From: Candidatus Zixiibacteriota bacterium
Lineage (GTDB): Bacteria > Zixibacteria > MSB-5A5 > GN15 > FEB-12
Length of the DNA: 5,838 nucleotides
Reading direction: 5' to 3'
Assembly (NCBI GenBank): GCA_023132995.1
Contig: JAGLXI010000095.1
Coordinates: forward strand, 1 to 5,838
Part shown: in pieces, positions 1 to 5,838 of the stretch
Layout: each line of letters starts with the position of its first letter
Position numbering within the stretch: the first letter of the stretch is position 1
Program-made: the position numbers and the translations under genes
Notes under the pieces: model-generated
Seen by the model: only the letters and a program-made list of their open reading frames with translations
The model's database searches: none
What the model was told of the DNA's origin: nothing

Positions 1-1424
1 GACGGTTGTTCCTCTTCGTGCTGAGAGCCGGACTTGTAGACGTCGGTGAGCTTGTCAAAGGTGTACTGGTTGTCCAACTTGAGCTCGTCCTTGGTTGGAT
101 ATTTGCCGGTCTGGCGTCCGTACTCGTCGAGTTTGCACATGTACTCGTGGTCCGGCTTGTTCACGCGGCGCTCGAACAACCCTCTGCCGCCGGTGACCAT
201 CTGAGCCACCCCATGGAAAAGGCCTGAGGCCAGGCCTCCTTTGAACCCGGCGTGGAAGTTGCGGGTCTTGAACAGCTCCTTTCCGGCCCAGCTTGATTCG
301 AACCGTTCCTGATAACGGCTGAGTGACAGCGCGGAAAAATCATTGCTCTTGAGGCAGTCAAACACTGTTTCGGCGGCCATGATACCGGACTTGATGGCCA
401 GGTGTATCCCTTTCAGCTTTTGCGGATTGAGAAAGCCGGCTGAATCACCGCACAGGAGCAGGCCGTCGTGGTAAAGGCGGGGCATCGAGTGGTACCCGTT
501 GTCGGGAACGGTCTTGGCGCCGTAGTGAAGCATCGAGCCGCTTTCGAGGATCTTCCGGACAAATTGATGGGTCTTGAAGCGCTGGAATTTCAAATGCGGG
601 TCATTGGTCGGGTCGGGAGAACTGAGCCCCACGGCATAGCCGACGGAAACGAGACTGTCGCTCATGGCGTAGATCCAGCCGCCGCCGTACTCGTTGCCGG
701 GCTGGGGCCAGCCAATCGTATGATAGACCTGTCCGGCCTTGATTCGCCCTTTGGGGACCTCCCAGACTTCCTTGACGCCGGTGAGATATGCCTGGGGCAG
801 ACGATCGGTCGTGAGAGCCGTTATCTTCTCAAATGCCTGCCGGGTTACCGAGCCGCGCACGCCTTCGCAAAGAATCGTCACGGAAGCCTTGACAACCGAC
901 CCCGGCTCGAAATTGGCCTTGGGGTGACCCTCCTTATCCAGGCCCATATCCACAGTCTGCACGCCGCTCACGGCGCCGTCGGACATGACCAGTTCACCGG
1001 CTGCCAGTCCCGCGAAAACGTCGATCCCGCAGGCTTCGACCTGCTCGCCCAGCCAGGCGGTGAACTTGTTGAGCGAAACAATATGGTTACCCCGGTTGCT
1101 GAGGGGCGGGGGAGTATACGGGAACCTTACGTACGCTTCCCTGCCCAGGAAGTACATGGCGTCGGAAGTAACCGGTGATTCCAGTGGCGCCCCTTTTTCC
1201 ACGAAGTCGGGAATCAATTCGGCAATGCCCCGGGGATCCATCACCGCTCCCGACAGCGAATGGGCGCCCACGTGGGAGCCTTTTTCCATCAGGAGAATTT
1301 CCGGCATTTCCATGCCTTTGTCAGCTTCGATCAATTTGGCCAGCTTGTACGCAACGGAAAGACCGGCCGGGCCGGCACCCACTATGAGTATGTCAACTTC
1401 AAGAACCTCACGCTCAATATCCAT
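1..1424 (-). CDS. Electron transfer flavoprotein-ubiquinone oxidoreductase (ETF-QO), C-terminus cut by window edge
   Basis: This flavoprotein passes electrons from reduced electron transfer flavoprotein, loaded by acyl-CoA and other dehydrogenases, to the membrane quinone pool. About 474 codons are visible. The N-terminal dinucleotide-binding motif VGAGPAGLS is at residues 15-23 and binds the FAD adenylate. A second FAD contact, GDSAGFLNPQKLKGIH, starts near residue 326 and is the family signature. At the left edge the protein reads DKLTDVYKSGSQHEEEQP, which matches the linker before the ferredoxin-like domain. ETF-QO is usually about 550 residues, so roughly 80 residues carrying the four cysteines of the 4Fe-4S cluster lie outside the window. 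The ATG at 1424 is preferred because AAGGAAGG sits 7 nt upstream; an in-frame ATG at 1445 would add seven residues but has no ribosome site. FixC-type oxidoreductases are related, but the linker sequence favours full-length ETF-QO. Identity is clear; the exact quinone is not. Confidence 0.95.
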   Translation of the reverse strand, partial: MDIEREVLEVDILIVGAGPAGLSVAYKLAKLIEADKGMEMPEILLMEKGSHVGAHSLSGAVMDPRGIAELIPDFVEKGAPLESPVTSDAMYFLGREAYVRFPYTPPPLSNRGNHIVSLNKFTAWLGEQVEACGIDVFAGLAAGELVMSDGAVSGVQTVDMGLDKEGHPKANFEPGSVVKASVTILCEGVRGSVTRQAFEKITALTTDRLPQAYLTGVKEVWEVPKGRIKAGQVYHTIGWPQPGNEYGGGWIYAMSDSLVSVGYAVGLSSPDPTNDPHLKFQRFKTHQFVRKILESGSMLHYGAKTVPDNGYHSMPRLYHDGLLLCGDSAGFLNPQKLKGIHLAIKSGIMAAETVFDCLKSNDFSALSLSRYQERFESSWAGKELFKTRNFHAGFKGGLASGLFHGVAQMVTGGRGLFERRVNKPDHEYMCKLDEYGRQTGKYPTKDELKLDNQYTFDKLTDVYKSGSQHEEEQP

Positions 1425-1431
1425 GCCTTTA

Positions 1432-1439
1432 CCTTCCTT
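1432..1439 (-). promoter_or_regulatory. Ribosome binding site deciding the ETF-QO start
   Basis: The minus strand reads AAGGAAGG, 7 nt before the ATG at 1424. The alternative in-frame ATG at 1445 lies upstream of this site and has no purine-rich stretch before it. The predicted transcription start near 1456 would leave only about 11 nt ahead of 1445. Both points favour 1424. Confidence 0.7.
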
Positions 1440-1462
1440 AACCATCCGGAGTTAATGGCATA

Positions 1463-1490
1463 AATATAGCGATCGGGGGAACGAAATCAA
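1463..1490 (-). promoter_or_regulatory. Candidate sigma70-type promoter for ETF-QO
   Basis: The minus strand has TTGATT (1485-1490), a 16-nt spacer and TATATT (1463-1468). This is 4/6 and 5/6 agreement with the TTGACA/TATAAT consensus. It lies in the 82-bp gap after the ArsC-like gene and predicts a start near 1456, giving a leader of about 30 nt. It was found by eye, with no experimental support, and assumes a housekeeping sigma factor with standard preference. Confidence 0.5.
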
Positions 1491-1506
1491 TAGTGAAGCG
1501 TGGGAG

Positions 1507-1959
1507 CTACTTCTTACTGGAGCGTGGTACCCGCTTTGCCCGGGAGGGCGTCCGGTTATAGTGGTTTGGGACTTCAATCACGCGCGTTGACTGGCCGTCG
1601 GCACTTATTTGCAGCATCTCGGCGATGCGGCGATGGTCACTGCCGACTGTCACCAGGCGGGACGACTTTACTATCGGGCGACGGATCAAGGTGTGGTCCT
1701 TGGCCATCAGGCTGATAACCTGCTGCCGATCGGGAAGGTTTTTGTCGAGATGGAATTTGGTGTAGGCGTCGGACAGGGTATTGATGAAATGACTGATCTC
1801 AAGATGCCCGAAAAGTTGCTCGAGTTCCTCTTCGTTCAGAGGGTTCTCGTCCATGTCACGGATCTCAAGTATCACTCCGGCGTCTTCGATGAGTTTCTTT
1901 ATCTCGGTGCTTACGTCATCGTTGCCGTAATAATAAAGCAGCGCTCTCTTGGGAGCCAT
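1507..1959 (-). CDS. ArsC/Spx-like thioredoxin-fold protein lacking the catalytic cysteine
   Basis: This 150-residue protein resembles the arsenate reductase/Spx family. It has an N-terminal strand and helix (LLYYYGNDD to IEDAG, residues 7-28), then NPLNEEELEQLF (39-50), typical of the ArsC helical insertion, and LIRRPIV (91-97), the family's most conserved block. There is no cysteine anywhere. Aligned by eye, the ArsC nucleophile position is Asp14, the arginine near 60 is Asn60, and the C-terminal GRP motif is GSDHR (106-110). Only the RPIV arginine (Arg94) is kept. It therefore should not reduce arsenate or act as a thiol switch in the known way; a binding or regulatory role is inference. 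The last 18 residues form a basic tail rich in Arg, Lys and Ser. The ATG at 1959 has a perfect AGGAGG 4 nt upstream. It lies between a long structured leader and ETF-QO; no ars genes are nearby. Confidence 0.75.
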   Translation of the reverse strand: MAPKRALLYYYGNDDVSTEIKKLIEDAGVILEIRDMDENPLNEEELEQLFGHLEISHFINTLSDAYTKFHLDKNLPDRQQVISLMAKDHTLIRRPIVKSSRLVTVGSDHRRIAEMLQISADGQSTRVIEVPNHYNRTPSRAKRVPRSSKK

Positions 1960-2123
1960 ACAACCTCCTGAAAAACCTAGGACTTTCCTCTATGTACAAC
2001 CGTGGAGGCAAAGCCTCGTGCATACGTGGCACTCTAAGATCAGTCCCTGTACTGGAACACCCCTCGACGATCAACAGACGCGTTGCTACGTCAGCGACCT
2101 GTCGAAACGACCGACCACAAAGA
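1960..2123 (-). promoter_or_regulatory. Candidate structured 5' leader of the ArsC-like gene
   Basis: If transcription starts at the promoter ending at 2130, the ArsC-like mRNA has a leader of about 160 nt. Read on the minus strand it can form several local hairpins: CGACAG with CTGTTG (2099-2104 with 2072-2077), GTTCC with GGGAC (2054-2058 with 2043-2047, 6-nt loop), and a perfect GAGGC-TTT-GCCTC (2005-2017). The ribosome site AGGAGG at 1964-1969 follows. I do not recognise a known riboswitch or small RNA family. A separate non-coding RNA is an alternative. Pairings were done by eye and short stems occur by chance. Confidence 0.3.
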
Positions 2124-2129
2124 ATCGTA

Positions 2130-2158
2130 TATAAACTAATCTTACCAGCTTTTGTCAA
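2130..2158 (-). promoter_or_regulatory. Candidate sigma70-type promoter upstream of the ArsC-like gene
   Basis: The minus strand reads a perfect TTGACA (2153-2158), a 17-nt spacer and TTTATA (2130-2135), followed by more A/T. The -35 box matches consensus 6/6; the -10 is weaker at 3/6, although TATATA two bases further on matches 4/6 with a longer spacer. It points at the ArsC-like gene with a predicted start near 2123. Confidence 0.5.
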
Positions 2159-2186
2159 CAAGTTTTTGCCGTTGCCCAGCAGTAAT

Positions 2187-2204
2187 TGTCATACTTCTAT
2201 GACA
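2187..2204. repeat. Short perfect inverted repeat, operator-like or hairpin
   Basis: TGTCATA (2187-2193) and TATGACA (2198-2204) are perfect inverted arms of 7 bp around a 4-base centre, CTTC. The repeat lies about 29 bp upstream of the -35 box at 2153-2158, a position that suits an activator site. No T-tract follows on either strand, so a terminator is unlikely. No regulator gene is adjacent. Confidence 0.4.
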
Positions 2205-2526
2205 TACTGATCCCCGAACGTTGTGGTCCAAAACCGTCTCCTTGAGAACAGACACACAAACGGTGGTGAAACCGTAGTCGTTGGAACCCTTCTATAACCG
2301 TGAGCCTTGTTCCGGAATGGCGAATACGACAACTGCGATCGCCTTCGAGCAACACCCTTACTTAGAAGTATCGGCTAACGACCAAGCCACTTTAACTATC
2401 CCATCTCCAAACTTATAACGTAGTAACAGTCCCTTTGGTTCGTTATGGTTTGGTAAAACCCGGCATGAAATAAGATCGCATGGCTCCTATTTCGTTCCGG
2501 GAAAGCTATACCTCGGTCAGCGACAG

Positions 2527-3144
2527 TCACAGTCGCACGCTCAGGCTGATTCCGTCCCTGACGGGCATAATGGTGGTGAAGAAGCGCTTGTCCCGGTACA
2601 GGCGACGAGTGAACTCAATGATCGCCCCCGTAGTCTGGTCGGGCTTCTCTTGGCAGACCTTCCCGGACCAGATCAAATTGTCGGTTATGAACAGACCGCC
2701 CTTGCGGAGCTTGGGAGCAACGATGTCGATGGTCTCGGGATATTGTTCTTTGTCGATATCGTTGAGGATAATGTCAAAGGGGCCGTCTGTATTCATAAGG
2801 ATCCGCCGGGCGTCACCGACGTGGAAATCGAACCGGCTTTGGAGGGCAGCCTGTTTGAAATAGTCCAGCGCCCGATGCTTGTTGTTCTTGTCGCCGTCGG
2901 TCATAATGATTTCTCCCCGCGAACGGCAGGCCAGCGAAAACCAGTAAGCTGAATAGCCAAAGCCGGAGCCCATTTCAAAGATCTTCCCGGCCCCGGTCAC
3001 CAGGGCTAACTGGTACAAGAGCCGCCCCACCAGTGGACCGATGATGGGGAAACCCTGTGCGGAAGCGTAGGCCTCCATTTCCCGGAGCACGGGCGGCCGC
3101 TCCGGAGTCATCTCCATAAGGTACTTGTGTACTTCCTTAAACAT
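2527..3144 (-). CDS. Class I SAM-dependent O-methyltransferase, family 3 (caffeoyl-CoA OMT / TrmR-like)
   Basis: This 205-residue protein is of full length for the Methyltransf_3 (COMT-like) family, which moves a methyl group from S-adenosylmethionine to a hydroxyl, usually with a divalent metal. The SAM-binding motif I is IFEMGSGFGYSAYWFS (55-70). The acidic end of the next strand is at Asp83, and VGDAR (109-113) follows. The metal and catalytic block is NDIDKEQY (128-135), where Asp129 and Lys132 fit the usual D-x-x-K-x-x-Y, and TDNLIWSG (154-161) supplies Asp155 and Asn156 as further metal ligands. The N-terminal region (residues 14-31) is the usual helical lead-in. Bacterial members include tRNA 5-hydroxyuridine methyltransferase TrmR and small-molecule methylases, so the substrate is uncertain. 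The ATG at 3144 has GGAG about 10 nt upstream. It lies 107 bp after ispH and may share its transcript. Confidence 0.9.
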   Translation of the reverse strand: MFKEVHKYLMEMTPERPPVLREMEAYASAQGFPIIGPLVGRLLYQLALVTGAGKIFEMGSGFGYSAYWFSLACRSRGEIIMTDGDKNNKHRALDYFKQAALQSRFDFHVGDARRILMNTDGPFDIILNDIDKEQYPETIDIVAPKLRKGGLFITDNLIWSGKVCQEKPDQTTGAIIEFTRRLYRDKRFFTTIMPVRDGISLSVRL

Positions 3145-3251
3145 GATTAACCCACTCCATCTTTACGAGTGCACCCGGCCGGTCAGTTCGGCTACCGCCT
3201 CTTCTCTCGGAGGGCGGCCGGAGTTTACAATTTACCCATTGTGTTCCGTCT

Positions 3252-4160
3252 TCACCGGTCTGCTCGTTGCCTCAGCCTTGTGACGCGGGCGGTGCCTCCA
3301 GAGATTCCGACCAGCCTGTCAATAACCTCTTCCACGAGGAACTGGGGTGTCGAGGCGCCGGCGGAGACGCCCACCTTGTCCACGTTCTCGTCTTTTCCGA
3401 ACCATTCCAATCTGATATCGTTCTGTGACCCTATCAAGTGCCCTCGGCCCCCGGCGTCTCTGGAGATATTCACCAGTCGATTGGAGTTGGCCGATGAACG
3501 GGACCCTACTACCAGGAGCAGGTCAACCATCGGCGTCAATTCCAGGACTGCCGTCTGCCGGTCGGTAGTAGCCTCGCAGATGGTGTCAAAGACCTTGATA
3601 TGCGGCCACTTTTCTAATGCCAGTGCCCTGATCTCATCGAACACTGTCACGTGGGCGGTGGTTTGTACTGTCAGGCCAAGCTTCCGATCGGGCCAGTCCG
3701 GCAGGGCCAGGAGTCCGCGACGATTGGCAACCAGTGATATTCTCGCAGGCGCATGCCCGAGAATACCGGCCGTTTCATCGTGGTCGGGATCACCGAAGTG
3801 GACAATATGATACCCCTTGGCGATGATTCGTTCGATAATCCTGTAGATGCGACTGACCAGTGGGCAGGTGGCGTCTACTACCTTCAGTCCTTTGGTCTTC
3901 GCCTTTTCAATTACGTCCGGGCCGACGCCGTGCGCGGAGATGATCAGCGTGCCGTCCGGAACGTCATCCACCGACAGTGCCTGCCCCACTCCTTCGTCGC
4001 AGAGTCTTTCCACGACCGCCTCGTTGTGCACGATCTCTTTGAGGATAGTGACTCTCTCGCCAAGCTCCCTATTCCGGGCCGTCTCCTCGGCGATCTTGAT
4101 GGCGCGTTTGACGCCCATGCAAAAACCCTGATGGTGGGCAACAATGATCTCTCTTAGCAT
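3252..4160 (-). CDS. ispH: 4-hydroxy-3-methylbut-2-enyl diphosphate reductase (IspH/LytB)
   Basis: IspH performs the last step of the MEP isoprenoid pathway, reducing HMBPP to IPP and DMAPP with electrons from ferredoxin or flavodoxin, in the cytoplasm. All three cluster cysteines are present: Cys14 (GFCMGVKRA), Cys99 (DATCPLV) and Cys195 (DTICEATTDRQ). Substrate-site residues are also kept: His45 (VHNEAVV), His77 (SAHGV), His127 and Glu129 (DHDET), Thr167 or Thr168 (QTT), Ser226 and Asn227 in RSSANSNRL, and GASTPQFLVEEV from residue 268. At 302 residues it has the normal length for the short bacterial form, without the fused S1 domains seen in some Firmicutes. Cys54 is extra and not a known ligand. 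The ATG at 4160 is preceded by AAGGAAGGGA. It is 75 bp from the pdxT stop and I saw no promoter in that gap, so read-through from pdxT is likely. Confidence 0.97.
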   Translation of the reverse strand: MLREIIVAHHQGFCMGVKRAIKIAEETARNRELGERVTILKEIVHNEAVVERLCDEGVGQALSVDDVPDGTLIISAHGVGPDVIEKAKTKGLKVVDATCPLVSRIYRIIERIIAKGYHIVHFGDPDHDETAGILGHAPARISLVANRRGLLALPDWPDRKLGLTVQTTAHVTVFDEIRALALEKWPHIKVFDTICEATTDRQTAVLELTPMVDLLLVVGSRSSANSNRLVNISRDAGGRGHLIGSQNDIRLEWFGKDENVDKVGVSAGASTPQFLVEEVIDRLVGISGGTARVTRLRQRADR

Positions 4161-4235
4161 TCCCTTCCTTGCCTAAACGCCGAACCGAATCCGCCGGTCT
4201 CCTTCGGCACACATTCGGTACGCCAGTGGATATCC

Positions 4236-4832
4236 TCAGGGCAGAACAAACTCCCTGAGGAAGTATTTCAGCAGCCGCGTGTCGTCCTCCAGTTCCGTGT
4301 GGAAGGAACTGGCCAGCAGGTTCCTCTGCGAAACCAGGACAGGCGTCCCGCGGTATGTCGCCAGGCATGAGACAGTGCGTCCCAGCCGCGTGATCCGGGG
4401 AGCGCGGATGAACGTCGCCGGAAGGTCAATCTCGCCCTCGCCGAGATCGACCCGGAGGGTATCTTCAAACGAGAATACCTGCCGTCCATAGCCAGTGCGG
4501 ACGATATCAATATCCATCAGTCCCAACGGTTCCACACCTGACTGGTTGTCTTCCACGCGGCCGGCCAGCATGATCATGCCGGCGCAGGTTCCCCAGATCG
4601 GGCGCGACCGACCGTAGCTCAGCAGCGGCCTGCGGAGATCGAAGCGGTCTATCAGGTGGTCCATGGTGGTCGATTCACCTCCGGGAATGATCAGGCCGTC
4701 GATCCGCTCAAGGTCCCCGGGCAGACTGACCGGTGCCGACTCTACACCCAGCAAGCCGAGTTGGTGGCAGTGTCTCTCGAAATCCCCCTGAAGGGCGAGA
4801 ACTCCGATCCTTGTTTCTTTGAACTCCTTCAT
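4236..4832 (-). CDS. pdxT: Pyridoxal 5'-phosphate synthase glutaminase subunit PdxT
   Basis: PdxT splits glutamine and channels ammonia to PdxS, which builds PLP from ribose 5-phosphate and glyceraldehyde 3-phosphate; the subunits form a large 12+12 complex in the cytoplasm. The 198-residue protein is a complete class I glutamine amidotransferase: LALQGDFERH (12-21), PGGEST (50-55), the nucleophile Cys83 in GTCAGMI, GYGRQ (114-118), FIRAP (141-145), and the catalytic His178 and Glu180 in SFHTEL. The usual RNA(Y/F)GRQ motif reads RTGYGRQ here, a mild variation. The ATG at 4832 lacks a strong ribosome site (only GGA about 10 nt upstream), but no other start fits the expected N-terminus. pdxS, often next to pdxT, is not in the window: the upstream gene is a DUF5131 protein and the downstream gene is ispH. 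A promoter and palindrome lie just upstream. Confidence 0.96.
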   Translation of the reverse strand: MKEFKETRIGVLALQGDFERHCHQLGLLGVESAPVSLPGDLERIDGLIIPGGESTTMDHLIDRFDLRRPLLSYGRSRPIWGTCAGMIMLAGRVEDNQSGVEPLGLMDIDIVRTGYGRQVFSFEDTLRVDLGEGEIDLPATFIRAPRITRLGRTVSCLATYRGTPVLVSQRNLLASSFHTELEDDTRLLKYFLREFVLP

Positions 4833-4855
4833 GGCATCGTTCCAGCCCGACAGAC

Positions 4856-4868
4856 CGCCGAATCGGCG
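4856..4868. repeat. Palindrome at the predicted pdxT transcription start
   Basis: CGCCGA and TCGGCG flank a single central base (4862), forming a 13-bp near-perfect palindrome. The predicted start site of the promoter at 4872-4900 is near 4865, inside the palindrome, a common place for a repressor operator. As RNA it would be a 5-bp hairpin with a 3-nt loop at the very 5' end. It could also be chance in GC-rich DNA. Confidence 0.35.
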
Positions 4869-4871
4869 TTC

Positions 4872-4900
4872 AATAAAGGGGAAATGCCTGCAATGGTCAA
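4872..4900 (-). promoter_or_regulatory. Candidate sigma70-type promoter for pdxT (and ispH)
   Basis: The minus strand reads TTGACC (4895-4900, 5/6 to consensus), a 17-nt spacer and TTTATT (4872-4877, 4/6). It lies just after the DUF5131 stop codon, in the 78-bp gap, and would give pdxT a leader of about 33 nt. This would separate pdxT-ispH transcription from the upstream gene. Confidence 0.5.
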
Positions 4901-4910
4901 TCGGTTTCGG

Positions 4911-5657
4911 CTAAAGGGCGAGCCGGCTCTGGAGCTGAAAGTCCTGAAGACCGGCGGGGACTTCGTCGTAGGTCTTTCCGTTGAGAAGACGCCCGGCGCG
5001 TTTCTTATTTACACCGCCCCATTGCTTGAAGAAAAAGGGCACTTGCTGCTCACGGCACTGTCTCAGGATTTGCAGCACCCATTCTCTTCTGATCGGGCGG
5101 GCATGCGGGCCCGACTCGCCGCCGACAATTACCCAATCTATCCCCGCTAAGTCCAGATCGGGCAGCGGTTCGAGAAGTGGTTCCAGCGACAGGAACTTTG
5201 TGGCGGCGGCGGTCATTCTCAGGTCATCGATACGATTGTAATAGTGGCTGTTTTCCACCGTCACGCCCATCCAGATGTTCTCAGGCCAGGGCAGGCGCGC
5301 TTCCAGCTTGAGAAGGCGGTGTGACCTCTTGGTCAACATCTGAAAGACGTGGGCGGGCGCACGACACATAACATCAAACACCTGCGAGATGAAATCGAAC
5401 GGAACGTTCTTGTGAAAGAGATCGCTCATGGAGTTGACGAACACTACCCGCGGCTTTCTCCATTTCAGCGGCGTCTCGAGCGCCTTGTGGTGGAGCGTGA
5501 CCTTAAACCCGTTCCTGTAATTGGGGGAACCCATTGCCTGCAGACGGTGGGCCATGCGCTCGGCATAACAGTTGACGCATCCGGCGCTTATCTTGGTGCA
5601 GCCGGTGATCGGGTTCCAGGTGGAACCGGTCCACTCGATTTTCGACGTAGTTGGCAT
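4911..5657 (-). CDS. DUF5131 / phage Gp37-Gp68 family protein with CX6CX2C cluster
   Basis: This 248-residue protein belongs to the phage Gp37/Gp68 family (DUF5131), found in phages and many bacterial genomes; its biochemical role is not settled. The opening KIEWTGSTWNPITGC is the family signature. It leads into Cys20, Cys27 and Cys30 followed by YAER, a radical-SAM-like three-cysteine arrangement. Other family blocks are VNSMSDLFH (74-82), MLTKR (107-111), WMGVTVEN (129-136), LSLEPLLEP (156-164), WVIVGGESG (175-183) and FFKQWGG (209-215). The ATG at 5657 is chosen because homologues start close to the KIEW motif, although its ribosome site is weak. Upstream in-frame alternatives are TTG at 5672, with GGGAG 9 nt before it, and GTG at 5702. 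No other phage gene is seen; the three-Cys-motif partner (TcmP) that often accompanies this family is not in the window. Family assignment is firm, function open. Confidence 0.88.
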   Translation of the reverse strand: MPTTSKIEWTGSTWNPITGCTKISAGCVNCYAERMAHRLQAMGSPNYRNGFKVTLHHKALETPLKWRKPRVVFVNSMSDLFHKNVPFDFISQVFDVMCRAPAHVFQMLTKRSHRLLKLEARLPWPENIWMGVTVENSHYYNRIDDLRMTAAATKFLSLEPLLEPLPDLDLAGIDWVIVGGESGPHARPIRREWVLQILRQCREQQVPFFFKQWGGVNKKRAGRLLNGKTYDEVPAGLQDFQLQSRLAL

Positions 5658-5838
5658 TAGCGATTCATCCAATACCGACGTCTCCCGCTCTGTTCTGTAC
5701 ACAACATAATCTCAGACGGGGTTCTGTAGAATCACATTTCTCGACACGCAGGGCAAGCAAAATTCGTCGAGCTGCTGACCTGACATGAAAGAAGTAAGAC
5801 CCTGCCCGTGATCGCAACAACGCTCCGCGACAAAAAAA

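Larger units (their letters stand above)
1960..2526. other. 567-bp gene-free region with regulatory signals
   Basis: No convincing coding frame fills this stretch between the O-methyltransferase stop and the ArsC-like start. Its right part (about 2210-2526) looks less GC-rich than the genes. I see no tRNA, no terminator with a T-tract, and no insertion sequence ends there. Its left part holds a 7-bp inverted repeat (2187-2204), a promoter facing left (2130-2158) and a leader with several potential hairpins (1960-2123), all annotated separately. Very short frames (12 aa at 2481-2443 minus, 33 aa at 2317-2418 plus) are present but not supported. Confidence 0.6.

Noticed and set aside
468..1178. 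236-codon plus-strand frame opposite ETF-QO
   Set aside because: It is an antisense shadow of the well-supported ETF-QO gene and shows no recognisable domain.
1980..1990. GAGGAAAGTCC on the minus strand, identical to a conserved segment of bacterial RNase P RNA
   Set aside because: The match is 11 bases only; the next bases do not continue the RNase P core and the ArsC-like gene begins 21 bases later, leaving no room for the RNA.
1916..2161. 81-codon minus-strand frame beginning with TTG in the leader of the ArsC-like gene
   Set aside because: It starts at a TTG without a clear ribosome site, overlaps the ArsC-like start in another frame, resembles no family I know, and covers the predicted promoter and leader.
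2317..2418. 33-codon plus-strand frame in the gene-free region
   Set aside because: There is no good ribosome site, no promoter facing that way was seen, and the length is within what chance gives.
2443..2481. 12-codon minus-strand frame with GGAG before its ATG
   Set aside because: It is too short to support, and no adjacent downstream gene is close enough for a leader-peptide role.
3145..3251. GC-rich imperfect hairpin (CCGCCCTC with GAGGCGG) between ispH and the O-methyltransferase
   Set aside because: It has no T-tract on the coding strand, so it is not a convincing intrinsic terminator, and the stem needs a bulge.
5832..5838. A7 run at the right end (T7 on the minus strand)
   Set aside because: It could be the tail of a terminator for a gene to the right, but the hairpin would lie outside the window and cannot be judged.

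Overview
The window is 5.8 kb of ordinary-looking bacterial chromosome. It carries six protein genes, all on the minus strand, with moderate to high GC. The gene set shows a bacterium that makes isoprenoids by the MEP pathway (ispH), makes pyridoxal phosphate by the DXP-independent PdxS/PdxT route (pdxT), and feeds electrons from flavoprotein dehydrogenases into a membrane quinone pool (ETF-quinone oxidoreductase). Nothing in the window fixes the phylum. No tRNA, rRNA, CRISPR array, transposase or integrase was seen.

In transcription order (right to left) the layout is as follows. A DUF5131 / phage Gp37-Gp68-family protein with a CX6CX2C cysteine cluster lies at 5657-4911. pdxT (4832-4236) follows, with its own candidate promoter and a palindrome near the predicted start site. 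Then come ispH (4160-3252) and a family 3 class I O-methyltransferase (3144-2527). Gaps between these four genes are about 75-110 bp, so they may be partly co-transcribed, but pdxT can probably start its own transcript. A 567-bp gene-free stretch (1960-2526) follows. It holds an inverted repeat, a good sigma70-type promoter and a roughly 160-nt leader able to form several hairpins. This leader precedes a cysteine-free ArsC/Spx-fold protein (1959-1507). The last gene is an ETF-quinone oxidoreductase (1424 to beyond the left edge), again with its own promoter in the 82-bp gap before it. Its C-terminal iron-sulfur domain lies outside the window.

The genes do not form one obvious pathway. IspH and ETF-QO both depend on low-potential or flavin electron transfer and iron-sulfur clusters, and the DUF5131 protein may also bind a metal cluster, but a shared function is speculation. 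The points most worth a second look are the ArsC-like protein, which has lost its cysteine and most catalytic arginines, the structured leader in front of it, the palindrome at the pdxT promoter, and the phage-associated DUF5131 gene in a housekeeping neighbourhood. I do not see a convincing new multi-gene system.
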